Origin: Desulfobulbaceae bacterium BRH_c16a
GTDB taxonomy: Bacteria > Desulfobacterota > Desulfobulbia > Desulfobulbales > Desulfocapsaceae
NCBI GenBank assembly: GCA_000961725.1
Contig: LADS01000038.1
Coordinates: 33,080-97,079, forward strand
DNA: 64,000 nt
Reading direction: 5' to 3'
Below are positions 45,819 through 54,157 of this stretch, in pieces. The notes below the pieces were generated by a model. That model did not search any database, was not told the DNA's origin, and saw only the letters and a program-made list of their open reading frames with translations. Numbering within the stretch: position 1 is the stretch's first letter; each line of letters starts with the position of its first letter. Position numbers and translations under genes: made by a program.

Positions 45819-46088
45819 TTATTCGATTATATCGCCGCGGAGCAGGTACTTGCACAAAGCGACAGTACCGACAAACCCCATCAGGGCAATCAGCAGGGCT
45901 GCTTCGAAGAAGACGGTGAGACCCTGGTGAATACCGAAAAGTACGAGCAGCGCAGTGGTGTTTATATACATGGTGTCCAGTGCCAGGATGCGGTCCGGCA
46001 GTGACGGTCCGCGCACCAGTCTCCAGAAATTGAGAAGAAGGGCTGCGGCGATGCAGGCAAAGGCGATGGTTACGGCGGTGCTCAACAT
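45819..46088 (-). CDS. mrpF: Mrp Na+/H+ antiporter subunit F
   Basis: An 89-aa protein with three helices and the conserved RLVRGPSLPDRILALDTMYIN segment after helix one. It overlaps the end of mrpE by seven bases, so translation is coupled. The subunit is needed for assembly and activity in characterised Mrp systems. Confidence 0.93.
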   Translation of the reverse strand: MLSTAVTIAFACIAAALLLNFWRLVRGPSLPDRILALDTMYINTTALLVLFGIHQGLTVFFEAALLIALMGFVGTVALCKYLLRGDIIE

Positions 46089-46570
46089 TCGAAGATCTCC
46101 TGTAATGGTCTTTCATAGCGGTGCTTGATACGAGCAATGATCTGCGCTTCATCCTCGGCATCGAGAACGTGAATGAGCAGCGTCCGACGATCGATGCTCA
46201 AATCGGCCGAGACGGTACCCGGCGTCAGGGAAATGGTATTGGTCAGGACGACAATGGCAAAATCATTACACAAATCGAGGGGCAACCGGATAAATGCCGG
46301 GCGCAGCTTCCGGGTCGGATCGAGAATCAACCGCGCCACAACCAGGTTGGCGACGGTGATATCCCAGAGTAATAGAGCGAAGTAGGGCAACAGCTGCAGA
46401 GGCCGGCGAAGGCGCGGTCGATCCGGCCAGAAACGCACGGTAAAAAGTGGCAGGGCTAAAGCGAGCAGAGCCCCGAGCAGCACCTGCCCCGGCGCCAGGG
46501 TATTGCCCAGCAGCAGCCAGACCAGCCACAAACACAGGCTGAATATGGGTTGGGGCAGCCAGCCTCTCAT
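46082..46570 (-). CDS. mrpE: Mrp Na+/H+ antiporter subunit E
   Basis: A 162-aa protein with two or three N-terminal helices and a cytoplasmic domain carrying NTISLTPGTVSADLSIDRRTLLIHVLDA, the hallmark of MrpE. It overlaps mrpD by four bases and mrpF by seven. MrpE supports complex stability rather than forming the ion path. Confidence 0.92.
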   Translation of the reverse strand: MRGWLPQPIFSLCLWLVWLLLGNTLAPGQVLLGALLALALPLFTVRFWPDRPRLRRPLQLLPYFALLLWDITVANLVVARLILDPTRKLRPAFIRLPLDLCNDFAIVVLTNTISLTPGTVSADLSIDRRTLLIHVLDAEDEAQIIARIKHRYERPLQEIFEC

Positions 46571-48063
46571 GGAGTTCTCTCCTTTTGCAGCACCGCAGCA
46601 ATATAGTCCTGGGGAGTCAACAACTGGGCTGCGGTGGCCTCTGCATAGCGGCAGATCGGCGCGGCAAAAATGGTCAGAACCACACTCATCGCCAGCAGCA
46701 CAACAACCGGTGCGACACGGGTGAGAGAAGGTCTTGGTCTGGAAAACGTTTTCCCTTCGGTTCGCCAGAACAGTCGAGTGCCGGCCCGACTAAGGGCAAC
46801 CAGTCCGGCAAGACTCCCGGTTATGACGACGGGCCAAAGCCATCCGGCGGCATCCGGGGAAACGGCCTGGAGAAGAAGCAGTTTGCCGATGAAACCGGAG
46901 AGCGGCGGCATTCCGGCGGCGGCCACGGCGCCCACAAAAAACAGCACGCCGGGCAGAACCCATGGCACCGGCGGCGCAGGCAGGAACCAGTCTCCGGCAG
47001 GGCCGCGTTGCCCGGCGATAACATCGGCCAGCAGAAACATTCCGGCTGTAGTCAGGGTGGTATGCGGAAGATAATAGAGTGCGGCGCCAATGCCGGCAAC
47101 GCTCATCAGGCCGACGCCGGTCAGGAGCATTCCCACCGACATCACCACCAGATAAGCAGTCAGGGCCGTCAGCCGGCGACTGCCGAGCACTCCCAGGGCG
47201 CCGCCAATCAGGGTAAGCAGCGCGAGTGGCGGCAGCCAGGCTATGATATCGGGGGATACGATACCAGCCGGAAAGATCAGCGTAAAAGTGCGGAGAATGG
47301 CATAGACCCCGACTTTGGTCATAATGGCAAAAAGCGCGGCCACCGGGGCGGAAACGCTGCTATAGAGGGCAGGCAGCCAGAGATGCAGGGGCAAGACGGC
47401 TGCCTTCAGGGCAAAGACCACAAGCAGCAGCAGGGAACTTATTCGGAGCAGTGCCGCCTGCTCCGGTGCCGCTGCCGCCGTTTTTTCCGCCAGATCCGCC
47501 ATATTCAGGGTACCGGTTACCGAATAGAGGGTGCCGATTGCCACAAGAAACAGGCTGGATCCGATCAGGTTCAGCACCACGTAGTGCAGACTGGCGCGAA
47601 TACGATCGGGCCCCCCTCCATACACGGCCAGGCTGTACGAGGCGATCAGCATGATTTCAAAAAAGACAAACAGGTTGAAAAGATCCCCTGTCAGAAAGGC
47701 GCCGTTGATCCCAAACACCTGCAGAGGAAACAAGACATGGAAATTCCTGCCGATCAGGTCGTCGCCACCTGCGGCATAGAATATAACCGGCAGGGCCAGT
47801 GCGGCAGTCAGCAGGAGAAGAAGAGCACTCAGGCGATCGAGAACCAGAATGATGCCGAAAGGGGCCGGCCAGTTGCCCAGCCGATACACGCCGAATTCAC
47901 CGCCGCCTGCAAGCTGGAGCAGCAGGATCGCCACCGGCAGAAGACCTGCAACGGCGGCAAGGGAGACCATACGTTGCGCTCCGATGCCTTTTTTGACCAG
48001 TAACAGGTTGACCATGCCTGCCGCCAAGGGCAGGAGTAAAGGCGCCATAATCCAGTGGCTCAT
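46567..48063 (-). CDS. mrpD: Mrp Na+/H+ antiporter subunit D
   Basis: A 498-aa protein of about fourteen helices homologous to the antiporter-like subunits NuoM/NuoN of complex I. Conserved features include LYNxFVFFE-like LFNLFVFFEIMLIASY and the Lys-bearing helix FALKAAVLPLHLWLPALYSS. With MrpA it forms the main ion-translocating units. Four-base overlaps with mrpC and mrpE show coupled translation. Confidence 0.94.
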   Translation of the reverse strand: MSHWIMAPLLLPLAAGMVNLLLVKKGIGAQRMVSLAAVAGLLPVAILLLQLAGGGEFGVYRLGNWPAPFGIILVLDRLSALLLLLTAALALPVIFYAAGGDDLIGRNFHVLFPLQVFGINGAFLTGDLFNLFVFFEIMLIASYSLAVYGGGPDRIRASLHYVVLNLIGSSLFLVAIGTLYSVTGTLNMADLAEKTAAAAPEQAALLRISSLLLLVVFALKAAVLPLHLWLPALYSSVSAPVAALFAIMTKVGVYAILRTFTLIFPAGIVSPDIIAWLPPLALLTLIGGALGVLGSRRLTALTAYLVVMSVGMLLTGVGLMSVAGIGAALYYLPHTTLTTAGMFLLADVIAGQRGPAGDWFLPAPPVPWVLPGVLFFVGAVAAAGMPPLSGFIGKLLLLQAVSPDAAGWLWPVVITGSLAGLVALSRAGTRLFWRTEGKTFSRPRPSLTRVAPVVVLLAMSVVLTIFAAPICRYAEATAAQLLTPQDYIAAVLQKERTP

Positions 48064-48389
48064 CGCTTCCCTCCCCGGCCGTCGACATGATCATTGTCCA
48101 GTTCACCGCGGGCGCGCAGGGCCAGGGCCACGACAAAGGCGATCATACCGAAGCCGATAACGATGGCGGTAAGCACCAGGGCCTGTGGCAACGGATCGGC
48201 GGTCGCTGCCGCGCCTCCTGCCAAAGGTGGGGCGCCCGTTACCAGGCCCCCGGAAAAAAACAGAAAAAGATTGACCGCATACGACAGCATGGAAAGGCCG
48301 AGCGCCACCTGGAAGGTGCGGGCCCTGAGCACCAGATAGATGCCGCCGGCAAAAAGCACTGCTATCACCAGGGAGGCAAGGACTTCCAT
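48060..48389 (-). CDS. mrpC: Mrp Na+/H+ antiporter subunit C
   Basis: A 109-aa protein with three helices, homologous to NuoK (LGLSMLSYAVNLFLFF; ALVLTAIVIGFGMIAFVVALAL). The start ATG 48389 shares its first base with the stop of mrpAB (TGATG). The earlier frame start at 48419 would lie inside mrpAB and is not needed. Confidence 0.93.
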   Translation of the reverse strand: MEVLASLVIAVLFAGGIYLVLRARTFQVALGLSMLSYAVNLFLFFSGGLVTGAPPLAGGAAATADPLPQALVLTAIVIGFGMIAFVVALALRARGELDNDHVDGRGGKR

Positions 48390-51193
48390 CAGACGCCCCT
48401 CCGTGTTTCTTCCATACAACGCATGCTCAGTTTACCCAGAGTGGCAAGAATCAGCATGATGACCCCGACCACGGTGATAGATACACCGAGATCGAACAGC
48501 ATGGCGGTGGCCAGTTCAAATTCGCCGATCAACGGCAGACGGAAGTGACCGAAGGCGGAGGTCAGAAAGGGATGATTGAACAGCCAGCTGCCGATACCGG
48601 TGGAAAGAGCAAGAAGGACCCCCCAGGCAATCGCTTTATGGTATTTTTGCCGCCATTGCCGATGCGTCCAGGCGATGCCGCTGGCCATATACTGCAGGAT
48701 CAGGGCGATGGCGATGGTCAGCCCGGCGATAAAGCCGCCCCCCGGTGCATTGTGGCCGCGCATGAACAGATAGATCGACACCATCAGGGCCAGCGGCAGG
48801 AGGAAGCGGGTTATCTGGGTAACTATCAGGGAATGACGCTCCGCCGCCCAACGCGGCCTGACTCCATGCAGGGTTCCTGGCTCCAGGCAGAGGTTATCGA
48901 GCAGGCCGTAGATGGCAACGGCGGCAATGGCCAGCACGGTGATTTCCCCCATGGTGTCGAAGCCGCGGAAATCAACGAGGATGACATTGACCACATTGAC
49001 CCCTCCGCCGCCCGGCAGGCTGTTTTCCATGAAATATCCGGCGATGCTTGTTGCATACGGACGGGTGAGGACAGCCCAGGTAAGCAGGCCCATTCCGCCG
49101 CCTATAGTCAGAGCCAGCAGCAGATCCCGGCCGCAACGGAGCGGCGTCGACTCGGCGCGATCCTGCTGCGGCAGGAAATGCAGGGCCAGCAGCAGCAGCA
49201 TGATGGTGGCAACCTCCACCGCCAGCTGGGTCAGCGCCAGGTCGGGTGCGGAAAATCGAACGAAGGTCAAAACCGCCAGCAGACCCACAACGCTCAGGGC
49301 GATCAGGGCAATCAGCCTCTGCCGGCGCCACAGCACGGTGACTAAAGCCGCGGCCATTATCAGGAATGCGCCGAGCAGGGTGACGGGATCGGTGCCGGAA
49401 GGCGACTGTTCACCGGTGAAATCCGTGCCGGTGACGATCGGCAGGACCAGCGCCGCACCGGCGGCCATCAGCAGCAGCGCAGCGTATCGCTGCAGAGACC
49501 CGTTCTCCATGGCCGCGGTAATGGCTCGTGCGGCATCGATGCAATGCGCAACACTTTTTTGAAAAAGAAGATCTGCGTCAATCTTCGGAAACAGCCGTTC
49601 ATGCAAATCATAGAGCCGTCGCCGCATGCTGTAGAGCGTCATACCGCCGACCAGGGCGATCAGACTCATGATGAAGGGGGTGTTGAAACCGTGCCAGATC
49701 GCCAGGTTGTATTCAGGCAGCGGCCCACCCAGCACAGCGGCCGAAGCGAGCGCCAGAAAGGGGGCCACGGTCAAGGTAGGAAAAACCCCGACCAGCAGGC
49801 ACTGACCGACCAGCACCTCGACCGGCAAAATCATATACCGAGGAGCTTCGTGCGGTGGATATTTTGGCAGGTTGACCGGTTCGCCGTTGAAAAATACATC
49901 ATGGATAAAGCGGGCCGAATAGGCAACGGCAAAGATCCCGGCCGTGGTCGCGGCTGCCGGCAGGAGCCAGGCCGCCTGACCCATTACGCTCAGATGGAGG
50001 GTTTCGGCAAAGAACATCTCCTTGGACATGAATCCGTTGAGCAGCGGTACACCGGCCATGGCGGCGGCCGCGACCATGGCCAAGGTACCGGTATGCGGCA
50101 TGTATTTCCACAGTCCGTTGATGCGGCGCATGTCGCGGGTGCCGGTTTCGTGGTCGATGATGCCGGCAGCCATGAACAGCGAGGCTTTGAAGGTGGCGTG
50201 ATTGATAATATGAAAGACGCCGGCCACGGCAGCCAGCGGCGTATCGATGCCAAACAGCAGCACGATAAGACCGAGATGACTGATGGTGGAATAGGCCAGC
50301 AGCCCCTTGAGATCATGTTCGAACAAGGCGGTATAGGCCCCGAACAGCAGGGTGACGAGACCGGTCCCGCCTACTGCGAAAAACCATAAATCGGTGCCGG
50401 AAAGAGCCGGGAACAATCGCGCCAGGAGGAAGACACCGGCTTTGACCATGGTGGCGGAATGCAGATAGGCGCTGACCGGAGTCGGCGCCGCCATCGCCCT
50501 GGGCAGCCAGAAATGAAACGGGAACTGTGCCGATTTGGTAAAGGCGCCAAGCAGGATCAGCAGCAGTGTCGGGGTGTAGAGGGGATGGGCGCGGATTATG
50601 TCGCCGGCACCGAGTATGACCGAGATCCGGTAGCTGCCGACAATATGGCCGAGCAGGAGAAAGCCGGCGAGCATGGCCAGACCGCCGGCGCCGGTGACAG
50701 TAAGCGCCATGTTCGCGCCCCTGCGGGCTTCCTGGCTGCGATGGCGAAAGCCGATCAGCAGGAATGAACTGAGGGAGGTCAACTCCCAGAAGACGAGGAG
50801 CTGCAGCAGGTGATCGGAGAGAACGATACCGACCATGGCTCCCATGAAAAGCAGCAGCATTCCATAAAACCGGCCGGGGCGATCATCTTCCGAGAGATAG
50901 TAATTGGCATAGAGAATGATCAGCAGGCCGATGCCCAGGATCAGCAGGATGAACAGCCCGGCAAGCCCATCCATGCGCAGGATGAGATCGAAGCCGGCCT
51001 GCGGCAGCCACTCCCGGCTTACCGCCATCGGAGTTCCGCCAAAGGCTGCCAGCAGCGGTTTCACCGACAGCAGCAGGCCCGCAGCCGGTACAACGGCTGC
51101 GATCCATGCCGTCGCCCCGCGCCCCAATCGCGCGGCAAACGGCGGCAACAGGGCGCCGGCAAAGGGTAGCAGAACAATGAGCAACAGATTCAT
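48389..51193 (-). CDS. mrpA: Fused Mrp antiporter subunits A and B
   Basis: A 934-aa protein. Residues 1 to about 760 are MrpA: a NuoL-like antiporter with VFWELTSLSSFLLIGF, the Lys helix FTKSAQFPFHFWLPRAM and the MrpA-specific C-terminal NuoJ-like part (ALTQLAVEVATIMLLLLALHF). The last 150 residues are an MrpB domain (LALMVSIYLFMRGHNAPGGGF). The A-B fusion is typical of the Pha/group 2 type operons, giving six genes (AB, C, D, E, F, G). The complex drives Na+ efflux and alkaline pH tolerance, and can also serve energy coupling. The operon reads leftward and has no adjacent regulator. Confidence 0.93.
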   Translation of the reverse strand: MNLLLIVLLPFAGALLPPFAARLGRGATAWIAAVVPAAGLLLSVKPLLAAFGGTPMAVSREWLPQAGFDLILRMDGLAGLFILLILGIGLLIILYANYYLSEDDRPGRFYGMLLLFMGAMVGIVLSDHLLQLLVFWELTSLSSFLLIGFRHRSQEARRGANMALTVTGAGGLAMLAGFLLLGHIVGSYRISVILGAGDIIRAHPLYTPTLLLILLGAFTKSAQFPFHFWLPRAMAAPTPVSAYLHSATMVKAGVFLLARLFPALSGTDLWFFAVGGTGLVTLLFGAYTALFEHDLKGLLAYSTISHLGLIVLLFGIDTPLAAVAGVFHIINHATFKASLFMAAGIIDHETGTRDMRRINGLWKYMPHTGTLAMVAAAAMAGVPLLNGFMSKEMFFAETLHLSVMGQAAWLLPAAATTAGIFAVAYSARFIHDVFFNGEPVNLPKYPPHEAPRYMILPVEVLVGQCLLVGVFPTLTVAPFLALASAAVLGGPLPEYNLAIWHGFNTPFIMSLIALVGGMTLYSMRRRLYDLHERLFPKIDADLLFQKSVAHCIDAARAITAAMENGSLQRYAALLLMAAGAALVLPIVTGTDFTGEQSPSGTDPVTLLGAFLIMAAALVTVLWRRQRLIALIALSVVGLLAVLTFVRFSAPDLALTQLAVEVATIMLLLLALHFLPQQDRAESTPLRCGRDLLLALTIGGGMGLLTWAVLTRPYATSIAGYFMENSLPGGGGVNVVNVILVDFRGFDTMGEITVLAIAAVAIYGLLDNLCLEPGTLHGVRPRWAAERHSLIVTQITRFLLPLALMVSIYLFMRGHNAPGGGFIAGLTIAIALILQYMASGIAWTHRQWRQKYHKAIAWGVLLALSTGIGSWLFNHPFLTSAFGHFRLPLIGEFELATAMLFDLGVSITVVGVIMLILATLGKLSMRCMEETRRGV

Positions 51194-51465
51194 AACCTGG
51201 CCAACATTTGCAGAGTTTACTGTATTACCTGCATCGGCACAAACAGGCTCGTTTGATAACCATCCAGTTCATTATGTTCTACTCTTCCTGAAGAACCAAT
51301 AAAAGATTTTTGTTCAAAAAACATACACTCCACTGCCCGCTTTGATTTTTTTCGAAAAGACCGCTTTGGCAAGCACTCCTGGATGGAAATACCCGCATCA
51401 AGTCTTATTGTCGATGTATACGGGAGTACTTTTCGCATAACTTCAGCTGCAAGGGAGATGTCATC

Positions 51466-51666
51466 ATGAGCATTCCAATCTCGGATACCTATAAAGGCTG
51501 GACTATTTCAGTGAAAGCCGAAAAGAATATGTGTGCAGATTTCAGCTTTGACATTACCGACCCTTCAGGTCGTTCCCAGCATGTCGCGATGGGTGGCGAC
51601 AACCAGCAGCGGGCAATGGAGAGAGCTCGGGAGATGATCGATATGGAGCTTGCCATCCAGGAGTAG
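51466..51666 (+). CDS. Small hypothetical protein (66 aa)
   Basis: A 66-aa soluble protein with one Cys and an amphipathic C-terminal helix (QQRAMERAREMIDMELAIQE). The first half reads as a short beta sheet (YKGWTISVKAEKNMCADFSF, then DITDPSGRSQHV). GGGAG lies seven bases before ATG 51466. Family not recognised. It is 50 bases upstream of the DUF4136 gene and may share its transcript. Confidence 0.6.
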   Translation: MSIPISDTYKGWTISVKAEKNMCADFSFDITDPSGRSQHVAMGGDNQQRAMERAREMIDMELAIQE

Positions 51667-51715
51667 GATCACCATCGGTCCTCCTTTTTTTTGTATCATG
51701 ATTTCGGGAGGTGGT

Positions 51716-52270
51716 ATGAAACGATGGGCTGCAGTAGCAGTCATTAGCATAATGCTGCTGTTTACCGGTTGTTCCACGGTGCAGGTCAGCCAGGACTTCC
51801 GACCGGGCATCGATTTTACCCACTATCGCACTTACCAGTGGAGAGCGATGCCCGAACATTCGTCCGAGGATTTCCGTCTGAACAACCCGTTGCTGCATGA
51901 GCGGTTCCGTCAGGCAATCGACCAGAAACTGGCAGTGCGTGGGTATGCACAGCAGACACCTGCCGATTTCCTGGTAAGCTACACGTATTCGATCCAGACC
52001 AGACTGGAGTCCGAGCCGTACGGAACCAGCGTCGGTTTTGGCTTCGGTCGATATTACAGGTATGGCGGGCTGGGCTTTGGCAATAGTTTAGCTACTCGCC
52101 AGTATGATGTGGGAATGCTCGCGATTGATCTTCAAGACGCCGTATCGGGGGCGTTGATATGGCGTGGAGTCGGATCGGAAAGGGTCGGCATGCACTCGAC
52201 GCCCGAAGATAAGACAGTCTTTGTCACCAGGCTGGTCGATGCAGTTCTTGCCCAGTTTCCTCCACGGTAA
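51716..52270 (+). CDS. DUF4136 lipoprotein
   Basis: A 184-aa lipoprotein (lipobox LLFTGC, Cys19). The DUF4136 pattern is clear: DFRPGIDFTHYRTYQWR near the N-terminus, ADFLVSYTYSIQTRLE in the middle, a Gly/Tyr-rich loop, and GMLAIDLQDAVSGALIWRG near the end. GGAGG lies five bases before ATG 51716. Envelope-located; function unknown. It precedes the rhodanese-radical SAM cluster by 163 bases. Confidence 0.82.
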   Translation: MKRWAAVAVISIMLLFTGCSTVQVSQDFRPGIDFTHYRTYQWRAMPEHSSEDFRLNNPLLHERFRQAIDQKLAVRGYAQQTPADFLVSYTYSIQTRLESEPYGTSVGFGFGRYYRYGGLGFGNSLATRQYDVGMLAIDLQDAVSGALIWRGVGSERVGMHSTPEDKTVFVTRLVDAVLAQFPPR

Positions 52271-52433
52271 AGAAAACACGAAGAAGATCTCAGAACCGCC
52301 ATCGCATTTTTTCTTTTCAAATTTTTCGCATTTTTCATTCTCCTGGGGTAACAATGAATCATGCAGGCGCGGAGCAGAAACATCCCCCGCAAGATGGGAA
52401 ATGAACTTGCTGCCGACATCCCGGAATTAAAAA

Positions 52434-52946
52434 ATGAAAGTAATGAAAAGACCGATACTCCAGGCGCTCCGACAGATCCCCCTCCTCATGGTGATGGCCA
52501 GCCTGATGGCCGTGGCGGTAAACCACTGGCGCGAAACTCCCCTCCCCCTGATCGATGATTGGTCGGCTACGGCCCGTCTTACCGATCGTGACGGGAAGAC
52601 TCCGGCGATTCACCTCGATCAGGCAAAACAATTGTTTGAGCGGAAGACGGCCATATTTCTCGACACCCGCCCCCAATCACAGTATGAAGACGGACATATC
52701 AGCGGCGCCTTGAGCCTGCCCTGGCAGGATGTAACCTCCGCCTTCACGGAGATAGCCGGTGAACTGGAAGACAATCAAACTATCGTCACCTATTGCGACG
52801 GCGAAAACTGCGAACTCAGTCACGATCTGGCCATGTTTCTGAAAGAAATGGGATTTACAGACGTCCGGGTTTTGATCAACGGCTGGACCGTCTGGCAGGA
52901 TGCCGGATTACCAAGCCGGAAAACGGGTGAAGCAGATGAAAGATGA
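52434..52946 (+). CDS. Membrane-anchored rhodanese-like sulfurtransferase
   Basis: A 170-aa protein: one N-terminal helix (about residues 14-30), then a single rhodanese domain facing the periplasm. The domain includes FLDTRPQSQYEDGHISGAL and the active-site loop YCDGENCELS with catalytic Cys121, so persulfide or selenide-like chemistry is possible. It is the first gene of a tight four-gene set; its last 11 bases overlap the MauE-like gene. In similar operons it is found with MauE/DoxX and DUF1573 proteins, where a role in periplasmic thiol or sulfur handling is suspected but not shown. Confidence 0.85.
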   Translation: MKVMKRPILQALRQIPLLMVMASLMAVAVNHWRETPLPLIDDWSATARLTDRDGKTPAIHLDQAKQLFERKTAIFLDTRPQSQYEDGHISGALSLPWQDVTSAFTEIAGELEDNQTIVTYCDGENCELSHDLAMFLKEMGFTDVRVLINGWTVWQDAGLPSRKTGEADER

Positions 52947-53448
52947 CAAACGTGCAAGCGGAATTGAAGCGGGCGGCAACGCCTTGCAAAACCTCGGCCC
53001 ATGGGTGTTCCATATTTTTCGTCTCCTGCTCGGGCTGGTGTTTGTCTATGCCAGCTACGACAAGATTCTGCACCCACAGGCCTTTGCCCTGGGTGTTTAT
53101 AACTATCAACTTTTGCCGGATGCGGCTATTAACATGACAGCCCTCATCCTTCCCTGGCTGGAGCTGCTGCTCGGACTCTGCCTGCTCTTTGGCGTGATGC
53201 TGCCTGGCGCAACAGTTACGGGCACCGCCTTGCTGGTCGTTTTTCTCGGGGCGCTGGTGCTCAATCAGCTTCGTGGTCTCGATATTCACTGCGGTTGCTT
53301 TTCCACCGAGATCAAGGAAGGTCCGGCCGGAGTGGGCACCATTCTCCGCGACCTCGGCTTTCTCGCGGTTTCCCTGTATCTGACGATATATGTGTTGCTC
53401 GGAAAGCGTTGGAATGTAAATCGTAATCGTTCAAAACCCAAACAATAA
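52936..53448 (+). CDS. MauE/DoxX-family redox-associated membrane protein
   Basis: A 170-aa inner membrane protein with four helices (VFHIFRLLLGLVFVYASYDK; ALILPWLELLLGLCLLFGVM; ALLVVFLGALVLNQL; DLGFLAVSLYLTIYVLL). Between helices three and four is LDIHCGCFS, a paired-Cys motif typical of MauE-like proteins, which may relay electrons across the membrane. The start ATG 52936 is chosen over 52900 to reduce overlap with the rhodanese gene. Its stop is ten bases before the DUF1573 gene. Confidence 0.82.
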   Translation: MKDDKRASGIEAGGNALQNLGPWVFHIFRLLLGLVFVYASYDKILHPQAFALGVYNYQLLPDAAINMTALILPWLELLLGLCLLFGVMLPGATVTGTALLVVFLGALVLNQLRGLDIHCGCFSTEIKEGPAGVGTILRDLGFLAVSLYLTIYVLLGKRWNVNRNRSKPKQ

Positions 53449-53458
53449 GGAGTATCCC

Positions 53459-54157
53459 ATGTTGCGAACATTGCTTTTGCTTATTCTGATCTGTCTGTCT
53501 CCCAACCTTGGCCATACCGCAACGACCGATCCGCGAACAGGGCCGAAAGTGTATCTTCCCGAGAACATTTACGAATTCCAACCGGTGCCGGAAGGGACGG
53601 AGGTTGTTCACGATTTTTTAATCGCCAACAGGGGAGACGAACCGTTGAATATTCTAAAAGTTAAATCGGGTTGAGGCTGCACGGCTGCGACAAGTACGCG
53701 GCAGATCCTTCCCGGGGAGGAGGGACGAATTACAGTAAAATTCAATACCAGCAATTACGGAGGACGGCAGAAAAGGGAAACGGTACGGGTGCAAACCGAC
53801 GATCCGGCCCAACCCCTGCTCAATCTGGTCGTCACCGGCCAGGTGGTTAAATTCGTCGAGATCCGACCGGCGCAGGTACGCCTGGAAGGTCAGGCCGGGA
53901 TACCGCTGACGGCTGAAGTCGAGATCCTGCCGAACAAGGATTTTCCTTTTACTATTCTGGAGGTACTGACCAAAAGAGACGATGTCATCCGTAGCGAACT
54001 GGTCGAGCAATGCAATACCGGCAGTAACGCCCGCTGTCTTATCCGGGTGGAAAACCTGCGAACCACAAGTGGCCGCTATGCCGATACCATAACCGTTCGT
54101 ACCGACAATGTCGCAAGGCCGAGCTTTCCCATCAGTGTTGTCGGAATAATCCATTGA
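53459..54157 (+). CDS. DUF1573 protein with UGA (probable selenocysteine 72)
   Basis: A 232-residue exported protein read through a TGA at 53672-53674. It has a signal peptide (about residues 1-20) and two Ig-like segments. The DUF1573 signature is split by the TGA: LNILKVKSG-U-GCTAATSTRQ, where other members have CGCT, so the UGA replaces the first Cys of the motif. The frame then continues without other stops through LPGEEGRITVKFNT and VQTDDPAQPLLNLVVTG, typical DUF1573 text. GGAG lies six bases before ATG 53459. A hairpin begins at +10. Its final TGA overlaps the start of the radical SAM gene. A sequencing error or nonsense change is possible, but loss exactly at a catalytic-type Cys in a Sec-using genome favours selenocysteine. 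Confidence 0.82.
53684..53702 (+). promoter_or_regulatory. Candidate SECIS hairpin in the DUF1573 gene
   Basis: Stem GCTGCG/CGCGGC (6 bp, one G-T) with loop ACAAGTA starting 16 bases after the TGA. If the last pair opens, the loop begins with G, as bacterial SECIS elements prefer. A second stem CCTTC/GGAGG with loop CCGG lies at 53707-53720. Neither is as good as the selD hairpin, so the element is uncertain. Confidence 0.35.

Noticed and set aside
46585..48003. A 472-codon plus-strand open frame opposite mrpD and similar long antisense frames opposite mrpA, copB and cusA.
   Set aside because: They are antisense shadows of GC-rich membrane protein genes: low-complexity products rich in Gly, Gln and Arg, no ribosome site and no family.
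52354..52434. A short frame just before the rhodanese gene with TGA followed by Thr-Cys-Cys, which could be read as a tiny selenoprotein.
   Set aside because: Only 27 codons, no convincing SECIS-like stem after the TGA and no recognised homologue; likely chance.
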